64,000 bases of DNA from Leucaena leucocephala (GCA_037074615.1 CM073569.1:2672001-2736000); one strand, 5' to 3'. Shown: positions 36,041 through 47,971, counted from the first letter of the stretch. The notes: generated from the sequence alone by a model not told the origin. Translations and numbers: made by a program.

Positions 36041-36785
36041 TCCAATGAGGAGCTTTTAAAGCTTGAATTGCTTTTTAGCAGAATATATGGATATATCCAT
36101 TTATGCAAATTCGTGTCACTATTGTTAGAGTTTCTTATGCTGACAAAGAAAACAAGCCACTTTGCTTTATGAAAATGACTTGAAAATATACCCCTCAACA
36201 AATTTGATTTATGTTTCTTCCCCTTTCTTTTGGTACACAAAGTCGAATTATGTATTTAATTAATACTCCTTCAATCCTAAATATCATATGAGCTAATTAA
36301 ATTAATTATTTTTATTTTAAATATAAGATTTTAATGCCTTTTTTCTCTTAAATATTTAAGCTATCTATGTTTATTGTATTTGATGAAAGATAATAGGGAA
36401 AATAATTATGAGGTTATAACTAAATGAGTTAATGACTTTAAAATCTAATGAAAGTTAAATAGTATGTAATAATAAAATTTAATATAATAAATAACAATAA
36501 GGTTATAAAAATCATTTGTTATTGAGAATTTTTAATAATTAATAAATTTTTTAAGATTTTATAGTAATTTATTTAAGATGATATATGCATCATATATGTT
36601 GTATCAATAATATTATATTAATTAGTTAAACATACCTTTAATTTGTTTTGTGGAAAAGAAGGACTTATATATCAACCCATAAATATCGAGGAAGCCTCCA
36701 AAACGGTGGGTTTTGTTTGCATCCATTTGTCCATTGTCATCGTCATGCATGCGTGCGTCTGACCACCCCAATCACAACCAATATT
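34611..36785. other. AT-rich intergenic sequence
   Basis: No gene was recognised. It contains an (AT)n microsatellite at 36002-36035. A somewhat GC-richer patch at 36640-36780 has no recognisable coding motif. Confidence 0.45.
36002..36035. repeat. (AT)17 microsatellite
   Basis: About 17 uninterrupted AT units. Confidence 0.95.
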
Positions 36786-36962
36786 TTTTTTTTCTTACCC
36801 AATTCACCGAAATTTTATCCCGACTATATCTAGATCTGACCCGCGTCACGCACCTAGTTATGGTGGGTGAGTCTTCCAACAGGAATTTTCTACCTGCGCT
36901 AAGACTCAAACTCGAGATCTCACTTAAACGATACCGAACCGCTTACCACTCGGACTAACTCC
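36786..36962 (-). mobile_element. tRNA-derived SINE, copy C (longest copy)
   Basis: Read on the minus strand it starts with ggagttagtccgagtggt, an A-box-like tRNA head. A B-box-like ctcgagtttgagtct, the shared gactcacccaccataac block and a terminal A-run follow. It retains more of the head than copies B and D, and so defines the approximate full length of about 175 bp. No clean target duplication was found. Confidence 0.8.
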
Positions 36963-37405
36963 TGTTAATTACATTTTGTTTCTATTGCCCACCCTTCGCT
37001 GCGTACATGTTGATCCACCGTCTATCACTCAATCATATTTTGAGTTAGTCATCAAATTTTAAGTTTAATTTTTAAGAGAAATATTTATATTAAAAAAATA
37101 ATCATAAATTTTAAAACTAAATACATAATAATATAATATAATAAATAATATTAAAACACTCACATTAAATACTGTTTCATACTCCTCCTTTAATATTGTT
37201 ATAAGGTATAATTTATAGTATAAATTATATTATAAAATATATTTTATATTGAAAATTAAAAAAGTATTATATTTAAAGCTGAAAGCTTTTGGCATAATTA
37301 ATTCGCATTGTTTAGAAACAGATTATATAGGAGGCTAAATTCTATAAAGTCACTTTATATATCTTTAAGCAAGCTTAATCTAAAAGTTGGTTCATACAAG
37401 ATATT
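36963..37405. other. AT-rich intergenic sequence
   Basis: Nothing recognised beyond A/T tracts. Confidence 0.4.
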
Positions 37406-37885
37406 GGGTGTTTAATTTGGATAGATTTTTGGAAAATGGTTTACAGAAAAAAATAATTTTTGAGTAACTTTTAGAAAAAGACTTTTAGATAATAATAATT
37501 CTGGATAAATGAGTGTTTGGATAGTTATTATAAAAAAAAAATTATAATTAAAAAATTTAAAAAAATAGTGTGATCTTATTAAAAATATGAGATATGAGAG
37601 AAAGAAGAGAGGGTAGAGAAGAGTGGATATAGATCAGAGATGAGAGAGAGTGGAAAAGATAGAGGAGAGAGGATGTAAGAGAAAATAAAGATAAAATAGT
37701 AATTGTGTAATTCATAAACTTTTTTACTGTTCTAAAAGTTACTCTTACTAACTTATCTGAAACCATGGTTTAGTCAAGAAGCTATTTTGAACAAATATAA
37801 CTGTTTATTTTAAAATTTCTCCAAACTAAAATTTTGCTCAAAAGGGTTTATAAAACTATAATTTACATAGTTTTTAAACATGCCC
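37406..37885. mobile_element. MITE, family 1, copy 1
   Basis: The ends are gggtgttt...ttggata and, in complement, gggcatgttta. They match the ends of the better preserved copy at 48175-48645. The interiors also align: ggataaatgagtgtttggatag, a purine-rich GAGAGA middle, aaagataaNatagtaattg, accatggttt and ctgtttattttaaaattt. The element has no coding capacity. Confidence 0.75.
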
Positions 37886-38379
37886 ATTAATTACTTTGAC
37901 AAATATAAATTGACCCCAACAAAATCTACTTTTTGAAAGATTAATCCAAATATATGTTAAATAAAAAATACATCATAACCCCCTAATGCTTTTATTTTTA
38001 TAAATTAAGAGGATAGGGACCAATATTTATAATAAAAAATTATAAGGATATAATAAAATAAACAGTAAGGATTTAACTAATAAAAATAGGTGAAATGTTT
38101 TTTCATATTTATAAATTTGTTCTTTTTTCAAAACGTCACATCTAGAAATATTAATTAAATAAAGCAAACAATACATTAGTTATATGAAAATGTTAAATAT
38201 TTTTAGAATAAATATATAATATAAAACATTTATCTGTATATCAAAAATGTTACATTAATCAATCATAAATAATGGGAATAGATGAATTGATCTATGCCCA
38301 TGTGACATACATAAATAATAAGTAAATAATATTTTTGATAAATCAAGTAAATAATAAAATATCACACTAATCCCACCGA
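37886..38379. other. AT-rich intergenic sequence
   Basis: No gene or recognisable element. Confidence 0.4.
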
Positions 38380-38500
38380 GACCATGCACCCTTTTCGAGC
38401 GACAGCTCAAATTGGCCCAGAAAATTAATGCCATTAGCCCTCGTCCCTCGCGGAAGAGACTGGACCACGAAACAAAATCCTGGTTCGATCCTCGTTATCA
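38380..38500 (+). repeat. Duplicate of the far-upstream region of the P-class PPR gene
   Basis: This block matches 42477-42610, about 200-330 bp upstream of the intact PPR start codon. Shared pieces are gagaccatgcaNNNNN, aattggcccaNaaa, ccctcgNggaagagactgga and ccNggttcgatc. The next homologous piece, 39441-39598, is separated from it by about 0.9 kb of extra AT-rich sequence. Confidence 0.75.
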
Positions 38501-39440
38501 AGAAGTGTTAATATTAATAGGGTAAAATTATAGAGAAGTAATTAATATTTTAAAATACTTAATAATATAATTAATATTTTAAATTAATGTTAGAGTTATT
38601 ATTTATATTTTAAAATATTTAAATTATTATAATTTTATTTATTTACTAATAAAAATATAAAATTTTATTTAATATATGACACATAAAATTTTTATTTTGA
38701 TATATTAGTATTTAAAATGTTACATATCTAATATTATTTTAATAAATTATATTAAATAAATTATAAAATTTTTTAATCTTTTATATATAAATTTTATACA
38801 ATATAAATTTTAAAGTTTATTCAGTACCCTTTTTTAAACAATATCACATATATGATATTTTAAATAATAATATGTTAAAATAAAAATTTTACGTGACATG
38901 GATCAGATATAAATTTATATTTCTATTAGTAAAAAAATATAATTATACCAATTTAAATCCTATAAAATACTAGTCATATATCTAAAATTAATTTAAAATA
39001 TTAATTATATCTTTAAATATTTTAAAATTAATTATTTTCTTAAAATTAGTTTAGTTACAATACACCTTTGCCCATATTTTTTTTTATAAAGGTGAGGACT
39101 AAATCACCTTAAAAACAAATAATTTAAATTATAAAAAAATTATCTCTTAAATTCTCAAAAACAATAAACGTGCTTAAAAAGGATAGTAACCTTTATTTAT
39201 ATTAATATCGTTTTACTTATATTTTTTTTTCATATATAAATTTTTAAAAGAAAATTAAACTCACTCACAGTTTGAATAGGATAAATTTTTTTTAGACTAA
39301 TATTAAATAAAATAAATTATCTATTATTTTTAGATATAAATTTAAATATTTAAAAATTAAGACTACAAGTCGTCTATTATGCAACGTGTGATCTCTTCTC
39401 AAACAAATTTATACAAAAAAAAAAAAAAACTGTCAACCAT
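38501..39440. other. AT-rich insertion inside the duplicated PPR upstream region
   Basis: About 0.9 kb, nearly pure A/T, that interrupts the otherwise collinear match to 42477-42850. In the intact copy the corresponding gap is only about 60 bp. No terminal repeats were found. Confidence 0.5.
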
Positions 39441-39598
39441 GTCCGTCTTCCTTCCTACCACGGCTTCTCTGAGACAGCACTGCTACATACCCTTCAGCAC
39501 GCTTGGTCCTCAGCCTCGCCGATGCGTTGGAAGGCTTAGCTCATATTATTTCATGGATGCCAGATGAGCAAAGCAGCGTCCTTTATCGGTCTTGGCAT
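39441..39598 (+). pseudogene. Relic of the 5' leader and first codons of the P-class PPR gene
   Basis: It aligns closely to 42673-42845. Shared pieces are ctccgtcttccN, tactgcttctctgagac-like blocks, gatgcgttggaaggcttagct and the start ATG with its first codons (Met-Ser-Lys-Ala-x-Ser-Phe-Ile-Gly-Leu-Gly, ATG at 39564). Similarity ends at 39598 and the frame soon stops. It sits directly upstream of the broken DYW-class PPR. Confidence 0.85.
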
Positions 39599-39963
39599 AA
39601 CTTGGAAGCCCTGCATCCGTTAAGACTACGAAATTCATCATTAGGAAAACCATGTCGAAAAATTTAAAGTGGAGAAAGTTACTAAAAACAATGGCGATTC
39701 CCTTCACAAGTCAATGGGCGTGAACTTGGATATATACAGATTTCCACATACTGATATACATACTCCATTGTGGACCTGGGTGCTATCAAATTGTCAATAT
39801 GGACTAAGGAGCCCGCGCACATATGCTTGATACTTCATGATGCTCTGGTATTTTCATTTGTTATTTAGTTTTTCTTCAAAAGGGTATTTTTTTTTGCTGC
39901 ACTTACAAATTCATTTTTCTTAGAGCTGTCGATGGGAAAGAAACAACTCTATTTTCTGTGCGG
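39599..39963. other. Spacer between the PPR relic and the broken PPR gene
   Basis: No motif recognised. It presumably contains the former promoter and leader of the broken DYW-class PPR gene. Confidence 0.4.
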
Positions 39964-42115
39964 ATGAGTTTGAATTTATTCCTTCAAGCAAGTGGGACAG
40001 TAGGAAGATCGAAACAATTTATTACCCTCTTTTATCCTTCAAAGTTTCATATTGCTCATCGTTGTTTTAACGCCTTCTTGAACACTAGTGCTTCCAGTAT
40101 CAACGGTGCCACCCAGTTCTATTCTTCTCTGATTGGACAATACAGAGACGCAAAGTTCTTAAGGGGCATTAGAGGAGTTCAGAGCCACTTTATCAAATCT
40201 GGTGTTTCATACTTTTCCCCAGGCAATAAGCTCATTAATGGCTACGTTAAGTGCAATGGGCTCGCTGAAGCGCTCAAGCTGTTCGATGAATTGCCTAAAC
40301 GGACATTAGTAATTTGGAATTTAATGATTTCTTCTCATGTTAGCCACAGCCGGCGTAGAGAAGCCCTTGAGTTATTTGTGAAAATACTTGTCGATGGAGT
40401 TTTGCCTGATGAGTTCACTTTTTCAAATATTTTCAAGGTATTTCCAGATCTAGGTCTTCTGCGCGAAGGCCAGAGGGCTCACGGGTTGTCAGTGGTATTG
40501 GGTTTTGAAATTTTTAATGGATTTGTTGCTAGTGCTCTTGTTGATATGTATGCAAAGTTTGATAAAATGAGGGATGCCAATCTAGTGTTTGGCCGTGTTT
40601 TGGTGAAGGATGTTGTCTTGTTTACGGCATTAATTGTTGGTTATGCGCAACATGGCCATCATAGGGAGGCTTTAGAAGATTTTGAGGACATGGTCAATAA
40701 GGGAATCAAAGCTAATGAGTATACTCTTGCAAGCATCTTGATAAGTTGTGGTCGTCTGGGGAGTATAGTTAAAGGTAAGTCGATTCACAGCATTGTTATT
40801 AAGTCTGGTCTTGAATCTGCCTTTGCTTCACAGACATCACTCCTTACTATGTATTCAAGGTGTAGCATGGTTGATGATGCCATGAAGGTTTTTAATCAGA
40901 TGGCTAATGCAAACCAGGTGACTTGGACTTCTCTGATAATGGGTCTTGTGCAAAATGGTAGAGAAGAGGTCGCTTTATTGATATTCGGAGAAATGATCCG
41001 TTGTTCAATAAATCCAAATTCATTCACATTGTCTAGTGTTCTTCTGGCTTGTTCAAACCTTGCAATGCTTGTGATAGGGAAACAGATTCATGCCCTAACC
41101 ATGAAGAAAGGATTCTACGATGATAAGTATGTTGGTGCTGCACTGATTAGGATGTATGGAAAATCTGAAAGTACAGACATTGCAAGGTCTGTTTTTGATG
41201 GATTAACTGAGATGGATCTAGTGTCTATTAATTCAATGATCTATGCTTGTGCTCAAAATGGTTTTGGACGTGAGGCGCTTCAGCTATATGAAAGGATGAA
41301 CGATTTGGGACTTGAGCAAAAGATGTAACATTTTTAAGTATTCTCTTGGCATGCAACAACGCAGGATTAGTCGAAGAAGGTTGCCAAATATTTGCCTCCA
41401 TTAAGAAAATTCACAAAATTCAGTTAACAAGAGACCACTACGCCGTTATGATTCATTTGCTTGGACGACGTAGGAGATTGGAAGAGGCTGCAATGTTAAT
41501 AGAGGAAGTGAGAAATCCAGAAGTGGTCCTATGGAGGACACTACTAAGCGCATGTAGGAATCATGGAGAGGTGGAGATGGCAGAGAGAGTTATGAGAAAA
41601 GTACTCGAGCTTGCTCCTGGGGACGAAGGTACTCATATCCTCCTGTCAAATCTTTATGCTTCAGCACGAAAATGGAACCAGGTTATTCAGATGAAAAGCG
41701 CAATCAGGGATTTAAAAGTGAAGAAAAATCCTGCAATGAGTTGGGTTGATGTTGATAGAGAGGTTCATACTTTTATGGCTGGAGATTTGTCTCACCCGAG
41801 AGCTCATGAAATTTGTGAAATGTTGCTTGAATTGACAGAGAAGGTTAAAACTCTGGGTTACAATCCTGATACAAAATTTGTGTTGCAGGATATAGAAGAG
41901 GAGGAGAAGATCACTTCTTTATATTATCATAGTGAAAAACTAGCCATAGCTTTTACTTTGTGGAAGACATTGGTAGGAGTAGCAGCATCAGGATATTTAA
42001 GAATCTTGGAGTTTGTGGCGACTGTCACAATTGGATAAAATTTGTTTCTTTACGAACTGGGAAAGAGATTATTGCCAGAACCCTATCTATTTGTTACATC
42101 TCTGTTTTCCTTTAG
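39964..42115 (+). pseudogene. PLS/DYW-class pentatricopeptide-repeat gene with two frameshifts
   Basis: Family members act in organelle RNA editing. The first frame (ATG 39964 to stop near 41326) has an organelle-targeting-like N-terminus and PLS repeats (Leu-Ile-Asn-Gly-Tyr-Val-Lys, Leu-Val-Asp-Met-Tyr-Ala-Lys, Ala-Gln-His-Gly). At about 41313 one base appears lost: the sequence reads gagcaaaagatg where Glu-Pro-Lys-Asp-Val-Thr is expected. The second frame continues through the E region (Ala-Gly-Leu-Val-Glu-Glu-Gly, Leu-Leu-Gly-Arg, Trp-Arg-Thr-Leu-Leu-Ser-Ala-Cys). It enters the DYW domain with its zinc/deaminase signature His-Ser-Glu. A second shift near 41971 moves the Cys-Gly-Asp-Cys-His motif to the third frame. 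The sequence then departs from the family right after Glu-Ile-Ile-Ala-Arg and the terminal Asp-Tyr-Trp tail is absent. It may still be read as a truncated PLS protein, but no full editing factor remains. Confidence 0.85.
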
Positions 42116-42289
42116 ATTCCCATTTTATTCGTGTTGCAAATTCAATCCATTTTTATTGGATGAGCGTGTAATGAACTTAATCTGATTCCTTCACATGTTA
42201 AACTCTTCCTCTAATAGTTTTAACGTTATGTAATATATTGATGTTAATTTTGTTACGAAATAAAATAATTAAGTAAAGGAAAGATCACA

Positions 42290-42454
42290 TGTTTTTTTTT
42301 TGTTGCCCACCCGGTTCACCAGAGCTTTGCCCCGACTACATCCGAATTCGACCCGCGTCGTACACCTGGCTATAGTAGGTGAGTCTCCCAACAAAAATTT
42401 TCTACGTACGCCAAGGCTCGAACTCGAGATCACACGTTTTTTTAATACAAAAGA
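42290..42454 (-). mobile_element. tRNA-derived SINE, copy D, with target duplication
   Basis: Read on the minus strand it has the B-box-like actcgagttcgagccttgg, the gggagactcacctactatag block, the ccggtgaaccgggtgggc end and an A-tail. A 10-bp direct repeat, aaagatcaca, flanks it at 42280-42289 and 42455-42464. It is inserted between the broken PPR gene and the upstream region of the intact one. Confidence 0.83.
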
Positions 42455-42810
42455 AAAGATCACAGTAGTAATCCCAGAGACCATGCAATTGAACCATCCA
42501 ACCTGACTTTTCAATCGATAGCCCAAATTGGCCCAAAAAGTCAATGCAATAGCCATCGACCCTCGTGGAAGAGACTGGACTACGAAAAGAAATCCCGGTT
42601 CGATCATCCGGTCTGAAGTACCCAACCGACCGAACGGCCCAACTTCAATCGTAAGCGCCGATCTCAGTAGTCAAGCCATCTCCGTCTTCCTCCCTGCCTA
42701 CTGCTTCTCTGAGACTTTAACATTACGGAGTCTTCAGCAAGCTTGGTCCTCACCCTCACCGATGCGTTGGAAGGCTTAGCTTATATTATTAATTATTTCA
42801 TGGATACCAG

Positions 42811-45534
42811 ATGAGCAAAGCAACGTCCTTTATCGGTCTTGGCAAGTCCCTTTTTCATCATATTCTCCGCATACCCTTTTCTTCAATTGATTCTCTTCCC
42901 AAGCCGATTAGTTCAGTGCCCGAATCACCTGACCTTCCCTCCCAGATCTTTAACCTCCTTTATCATCCGAATTGGGAAAAAGATTCCTCCTTTCAAAAGT
43001 TAGTCCCGTTTATAACCCCATCCCATGTTTCTTCCGTCATTAACCTCAACCTCAACCCACATGTTGCGTTAGCCTTCTTCAGATGGATCGAGAAAAAACC
43101 CGGGTACAAGCACAATGTTCATTCTTATTCGTCTTTGCTTCTAACTCTGATCCGCCATGGGTTACTTCGTGCTGCGGAGAATATTCGGATTTCGATGATT
43201 AAAACATGTGCTTCCGTTGATGATGTAATGCTAGTTTTGGATTTATTACGAAGAATGAATACGAATGAAGGAGGAGAATTGTCATTTAAGCTTTCGCTTA
43301 CTTCTTATAATAGGCTTCTAATGTGCTTGTCGCAGTTTGTTATGATTGATGAAATCAATTTTTTGTATAAAGAGATGTTTGAGGATAAAATTTATCCGAA
43401 TGCGATTACGTTAAATACAATGCTAAATGCATATTGCAAGTTGGGGAATATCATTGCGGCGAAACTTTATTTAACTAAGTTACTGCGTGCTGGTTTCTGT
43501 CCGGATACATTCACCTACACTTCCTTGATATTGGGCCATTGTAGAAACAAAGCAGTAGATAAAGCTTATAGAATTTTTGAGCTTATGCCTCAAATGGGAT
43601 GTAGACGGAATGAAGTTACGTACTGTAATCTTATTCACGGCCTTTGTGAAGCTGGTCAAATTGATGAGGCTCTTAAGCTTTTCTCACAAATGAAGGAGGA
43701 TGGTTTTGCTCCTACAGTTCAAACATACACGGTTCTCATGCATGCTTTGTGTGGATTAGGTAAGGAAATGGAAGCTTTAAAGTTTTTTGAAGATATGGCA
43801 GAAAGAGGTTGTAAACCTAATGTTCATACTTACACAGTGTTAATCAATTACTTCTGTAAGGAAGGTAAGCTTGGAGAGGCCATGAGTTTCTTGAACAAGA
43901 TGTTGGAAAAAGGTTTGCCCCCCAGTATCGTCACATTTAATGCTTTGATTGATGGGTATTGCAAACTGGGAATGATGGAGGATGCATTGGGTATCTTGAG
44001 TTGGATGGAATTAAATAACTGTAGTCCAGATGCTCGTACATATAATGAACTGATTTGTGGATATAGTAGCAACAAAAGTATGGATAGGGCAATGGCACTG
44101 CTTAATAAGATGTTTGAGAGGAAGCTGTCTCCTGATGCTATTACATATAATTCATTGATTCATGGTCTATGTAAGGCAGGTGTTGTAGACAGTGCTTCTC
44201 GGTTGTATAAATTGATGGTAAAAGATGGCATCAGGCCTGATAAGTGGACATTCGGTTCTCTTATCGATAGTCTCTGCAAAATAGGCAGAGTTGAAGAAGC
44301 TCTTCAAATATTTGATTCCCTCAATGAAGATGACAGAGCAAATCAAGCAATTTATACTTCTTTGATTGATGGTTACTGCAAGGTTGGAAACATCGATGAT
44401 GCCCATCTGTTGTTTGAAAGGATGCTTGCTGAGCAATGTCAGCCAAACTCTATCACTTACAATGCACTTATAGATGGTTTGCGCAAAAATAGAACTTTGG
44501 AAGAAGCACTGTGTCAGGCAGCTGACATGGAAAAGTTTGATCTTCAGCCCACTGTTTATACATACACAATGCTGATTGAAGAAATGTTGAAAGAAGGTGA
44601 CTTTGATAATGCTGATAGAATTTTTAACCAAATGATTTCATCAGGATGTCAGCCTAATGTGTTCACATATACTGCATTTGTCAAGGCATATTGCAGCCAA
44701 AGAAGAATAAAAGAGGCTGAAGATATGGTGGTTAAGATGAAAAAAGAAGGCATAGTGCCTGACCATTTTATTTACAATTTATTAATTGGTGCATATGGAT
44801 GCATGGGACTACTGGATAGTGCATTTGGTGTTCTCAAGTGCATGCTCTATGCTGGTTGTGAGCCTTCTCGTCAAACATATTTGTATCTTTTGAAGCTTCT
44901 AATAAATGAGAAGGATAACAAAGAAGGTAGCGGTAGTGTGGCATTTGCTTTAAGCTTTAATGCTTTCTTAGTTGAGAGTGATGATTTATGGAAAACAATT
45001 GACTTTGAAATCACATCTGTGCTTTTTGAGAAAATGGTTGGGTGTGGCTGTGTACCTAATGACAACACTTACAGCAAGCTTATTCAAGGACTTTGCAAAG
45101 TGGAGTGCTTGGCTGTAGCCCTCAGGTTATTGAATCATATGAGAGAACATGGGATCTCTCCCACTGAAATAATTCACAATACTCTTCTAAGTGGTTGTTG
45201 CAGGTTGGAAATGTATGGGGAAGCAGTGAACTTGTTAGATTCTATGATTGAGTGTGACCATTTAGCACATCTAGAGTCCTGTAAGCTTCTCATCTGTGGG
45301 CTATTTGAGCAAGGAAATGAAGAGAAGGCTGAGGCAGTGTTTTGTAGTTTGCTCCACCTTCAGTATAATTATGATGAAATTGCTTGGAAAGTTCTAATTG
45401 ATGGGTTACTTAAGAAGGGTTATATTGATCAATGCCCAAAACTGTTAAGCCTTATGATGAAGAATGGTTGCCGGTTACATCCTGAGACATACTCAATGTT
45501 AACTAACTCAGGGATTAGACAGGATTTGATTTAG
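42811..45534 (+). CDS. P-class pentatricopeptide-repeat protein, intact and intronless
   Basis: A predicted organelle RNA-binding protein of 907 residues for processing, stabilisation or translation of specific transcripts. The N-terminus (about residues 1-60) is rich in Ser, Lys and hydrophobic residues and probably targets mitochondria. From about residue 150 the protein is a long array of 35-residue P-type repeats in nearly perfect register. Recurrent motifs are Tyr-Asn-x-Leu-Ile-x-Gly-Tyr-Cys-Lys, Pro-Asp/Asn-x-x-Thr-Tyr-x-x-Leu-Ile and Ala-x-x-Leu-Phe. There is no E or DYW extension. The organisation resembles the Arabidopsis At5g65560-type group, but I cannot prove orthology. Its leader and first codons are duplicated at 39441-39598 and its further upstream region at 38380-38500. 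Confidence 0.93.
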   Translation: MSKATSFIGLGKSLFHHILRIPFSSIDSLPKPISSVPESPDLPSQIFNLLYHPNWEKDSSFQKLVPFITPSHVSSVINLNLNPHVALAFFRWIEKKPGYKHNVHSYSSLLLTLIRHGLLRAAENIRISMIKTCASVDDVMLVLDLLRRMNTNEGGELSFKLSLTSYNRLLMCLSQFVMIDEINFLYKEMFEDKIYPNAITLNTMLNAYCKLGNIIAAKLYLTKLLRAGFCPDTFTYTSLILGHCRNKAVDKAYRIFELMPQMGCRRNEVTYCNLIHGLCEAGQIDEALKLFSQMKEDGFAPTVQTYTVLMHALCGLGKEMEALKFFEDMAERGCKPNVHTYTVLINYFCKEGKLGEAMSFLNKMLEKGLPPSIVTFNALIDGYCKLGMMEDALGILSWMELNNCSPDARTYNELICGYSSNKSMDRAMALLNKMFERKLSPDAITYNSLIHGLCKAGVVDSASRLYKLMVKDGIRPDKWTFGSLIDSLCKIGRVEEALQIFDSLNEDDRANQAIYTSLIDGYCKVGNIDDAHLLFERMLAEQCQPNSITYNALIDGLRKNRTLEEALCQAADMEKFDLQPTVYTYTMLIEEMLKEGDFDNADRIFNQMISSGCQPNVFTYTAFVKAYCSQRRIKEAEDMVVKMKKEGIVPDHFIYNLLIGAYGCMGLLDSAFGVLKCMLYAGCEPSRQTYLYLLKLLINEKDNKEGSGSVAFALSFNAFLVESDDLWKTIDFEITSVLFEKMVGCGCVPNDNTYSKLIQGLCKVECLAVALRLLNHMREHGISPTEIIHNTLLSGCCRLEMYGEAVNLLDSMIECDHLAHLESCKLLICGLFEQGNEEKAEAVFCSLLHLQYNYDEIAWKVLIDGLLKKGYIDQCPKLLSLMMKNGCRLHPETYSMLTNSGIRQDLI

Positions 45535-47194
45535 TGATTATTTGTTCATTTTTGCACCATAATGGAATAAAGGAAAGGAGGCTTTCCAATGATCTTCCTT
45601 GTTGGTGATTTGGCTGAAGTTATACGGATGAATGGAACACCTGAATTTTTGTAATGCATATTATTCTGTATAGATGGAAAATTGCTGTACTTTGTATCAG
45701 CGAGCAGCTAATATTTTTTAAACGTAGTGACAATATTATGTGGTTGTTCGCAGCCAAGTGTTACCGTTGACTGATGAATTGCAAAGGATCAAAAGGCAAG
45801 TGACTTTCTCAAATTTCATTCATTCGTTCCTTTATTTGCAGTTCCACCTTTTCCTTGCTTACTTTAAGCCTCAACGGAGATATCTAATAAACATTATCTT
45901 TGCTTGCTTTTGCACTTTCATTTATGTTATCTGATTTGCTACTGCTAGAGCTAACCTGTGTACGATAGATTTCTATTTAATATGAAATGCTTCTGACTCT
46001 TTCCTTTAGTGAATGAATGCACATGCTCGGACATTGATTGATCCTTCTTTGACGTAGTTGGGCTGAATTTGTCATAAACAGACTGAAAAGTAATTTTGTT
46101 TTTTTACAGGGATATATGTACTTGCTAGTGGCGTTCAGAGTTTTAATTTGATATAGAATATGAGAAACAGAAATTTGATGTGGAATATGAGGGAGATGTT
46201 TGAGAAAGAGATGTTGAATAGGAGAACAAGAACTAGAGAGGGTGGAAGAAACTTGCCAGTGAGTTTATGTTTGGATGAAATTACACAAAACCTTGGTTTG
46301 GTGTAACAAGTGCTTCTCTGCTTGTCAACCAAACATGCACTTAGCTACATTGTGAAGATTTTTCATTTCTGATCAATATACAAAATTGAGTAAGACTAGC
46401 AATGCTATATAGTAGTAAATGTTAAAAAATGCTATATGTAATAAAATATACTCTTTACCTCTGAAGAATGTGAAAGAATGCTACATTTTGCATAGTTGGG
46501 ACTGTGACATATTGATGACAAGACAACTGCGGGCTCTTGAAGTTGCTAATATGAAATATCGTTTTTCAGGTCTGAGAAACATCACCTGTTGGTGACGAAA
46601 CTGCAGGATCCCGTGGTGAAGTCTTCTGGATCCTACAAAGGTTCAACTTGACTCAGTATTCATGAATCATGGTATATGGTTCAAAGGTGATAGTGATGCG
46701 GTTCAGGTTCTGGTTTAGTGCGTGACTAAGGCTGAAGATGGGAATACCAGAAAGCTGCTTTATATTTGTTTGGGGATTGGGGATGGCAGAAGCTTGATGC
46801 ATTTAGGATTTGTAATGTGTACATGCATATTCTTTGTAAATTTATTGAAATGAAAATCACATTAGTTAGTGAAGTAAATGCTTAAAACCTAGGAAAGCCT
46901 GCACCTTTTTTGCAAGGAGTTGGTGGTGCAGGGATATTCTGATTTGTCAATTCACTATATATGAAGTTATATATTTTACCGTTAAATTTTAGCATATCTG
47001 TTGCTTCATGTTTCTTATTGGGAGAATATCGTTCAAGGACCTCTAAAACTACTCTGCAGGATTTAAGGACCAAACTGAAAATAAGTTTGTATGTGAAATA
47101 TCGAGTAGGCCCTCTTGCTTATCAAAACAAAGTCCACCTCTTTACCATCGTTTTCAACAATACTACTGATCCATTTGTTGCTTTAATTTGCCGC
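45535..47194. other. PPR 3' region and intergenic sequence
   Basis: A possible poly(A) signal (ggaataaagg) occurs at about 45565. Splice-like junctions near 45753-45798 and 46570 could belong to an alternatively spliced 3' UTR. I see no coding frame that continues the PPR protein. About 46140-46340 has a MITE-like end (ccaaacatgcact) but no second end was found. Confidence 0.4.
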
Positions 47195-47373
47195 ATTGTC
47201 GTGGTTCCAGTTGTGGCGTTCGGGGAGATATCCTAGTTCCTGGGTGTTTAAATTTATGTTTGAGGGTAATAGATGGCTTACCTTGCCCGAAATTGATATC
47301 GTCTAAGAGGAAGGGAGATTTCGCCCTATCCTTAGATCGTAGGCACCAATCCTTTTCTAAAAATTTCTATAAC
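47195..47373 (+). mobile_element. A-tailed dispersed repeat, copy 2
   Basis: It matches the complement of 13030-13212 in order and spacing of blocks (ggttccag, cctagttcctgggtg, gtaatagatggctt, ccgaaattgatatcg). In this orientation it ends ttctataacaaaaaaaagg, an A-tail. It is probably a short retroposon of unknown family. Confidence 0.55.
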
Positions 47374-47971
47374 AAAAAAAAGGAAAAAAAAAATCATTTT
47401 CAGGATTATTATTATATATTTGCTTCAGATGTATAGTTTTGTTCATTTTATATACTTAAATCTTTTTATACTTAAAAAAAACAATGAGGCCAGCCCCAAT
47501 TCCACCTGGGTTTTTATTATTTAACAGTTTGAAGAGCTTTTCCCTTGGGCCACTTTATTAACCGCTTACTCATACCCCACTCTCATCTCAGCTACAACGT
47601 AGGCTATTCTAATTTTTGTACATGATAAATCTCTTATAAATAATTTTTGAATTTTGGAGTCATGTCTTTACCTTAATAGAGTACTGATATTGAATTTACC
47701 TAATTATTTTTATAAAAAAAACGTGTGTTGTTCCAATTTAGTTATTTCCACTCTATTTTGTTCCCAAAATTATTGAGGTTAATTAATTTTTTATAATATA
47801 ACAAATTAATAAAGTTTGAATCTTATTATGAGAGGTGCTAATACCAACAATACCATAAATAGAATTATTTTTCATAAAAAAATAAGCTATATTACGTAAG
47901 GGGGAAAAACAAAAGGAGCTGAATTCGGAGCTGTCATAAAGTAGTTGTTAGTCATCATCGTACTATAATTG
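47374..47971. other. AT-rich intergenic sequence
   Basis: No gene recognised. Confidence 0.4.

Noticed and set aside
42528..42779. 83-codon frame directly upstream of the P-class PPR
   Set aside because: It lies in the duplicated leader region and shows no protein motif. The PPR start at 42811 is supported by the repeat frame.
46140..46345. Possible further MITE ending in ccaaacatgcact
   Set aside because: Only one plausible end was found. Neither an inverted partner nor a target duplication could be identified.
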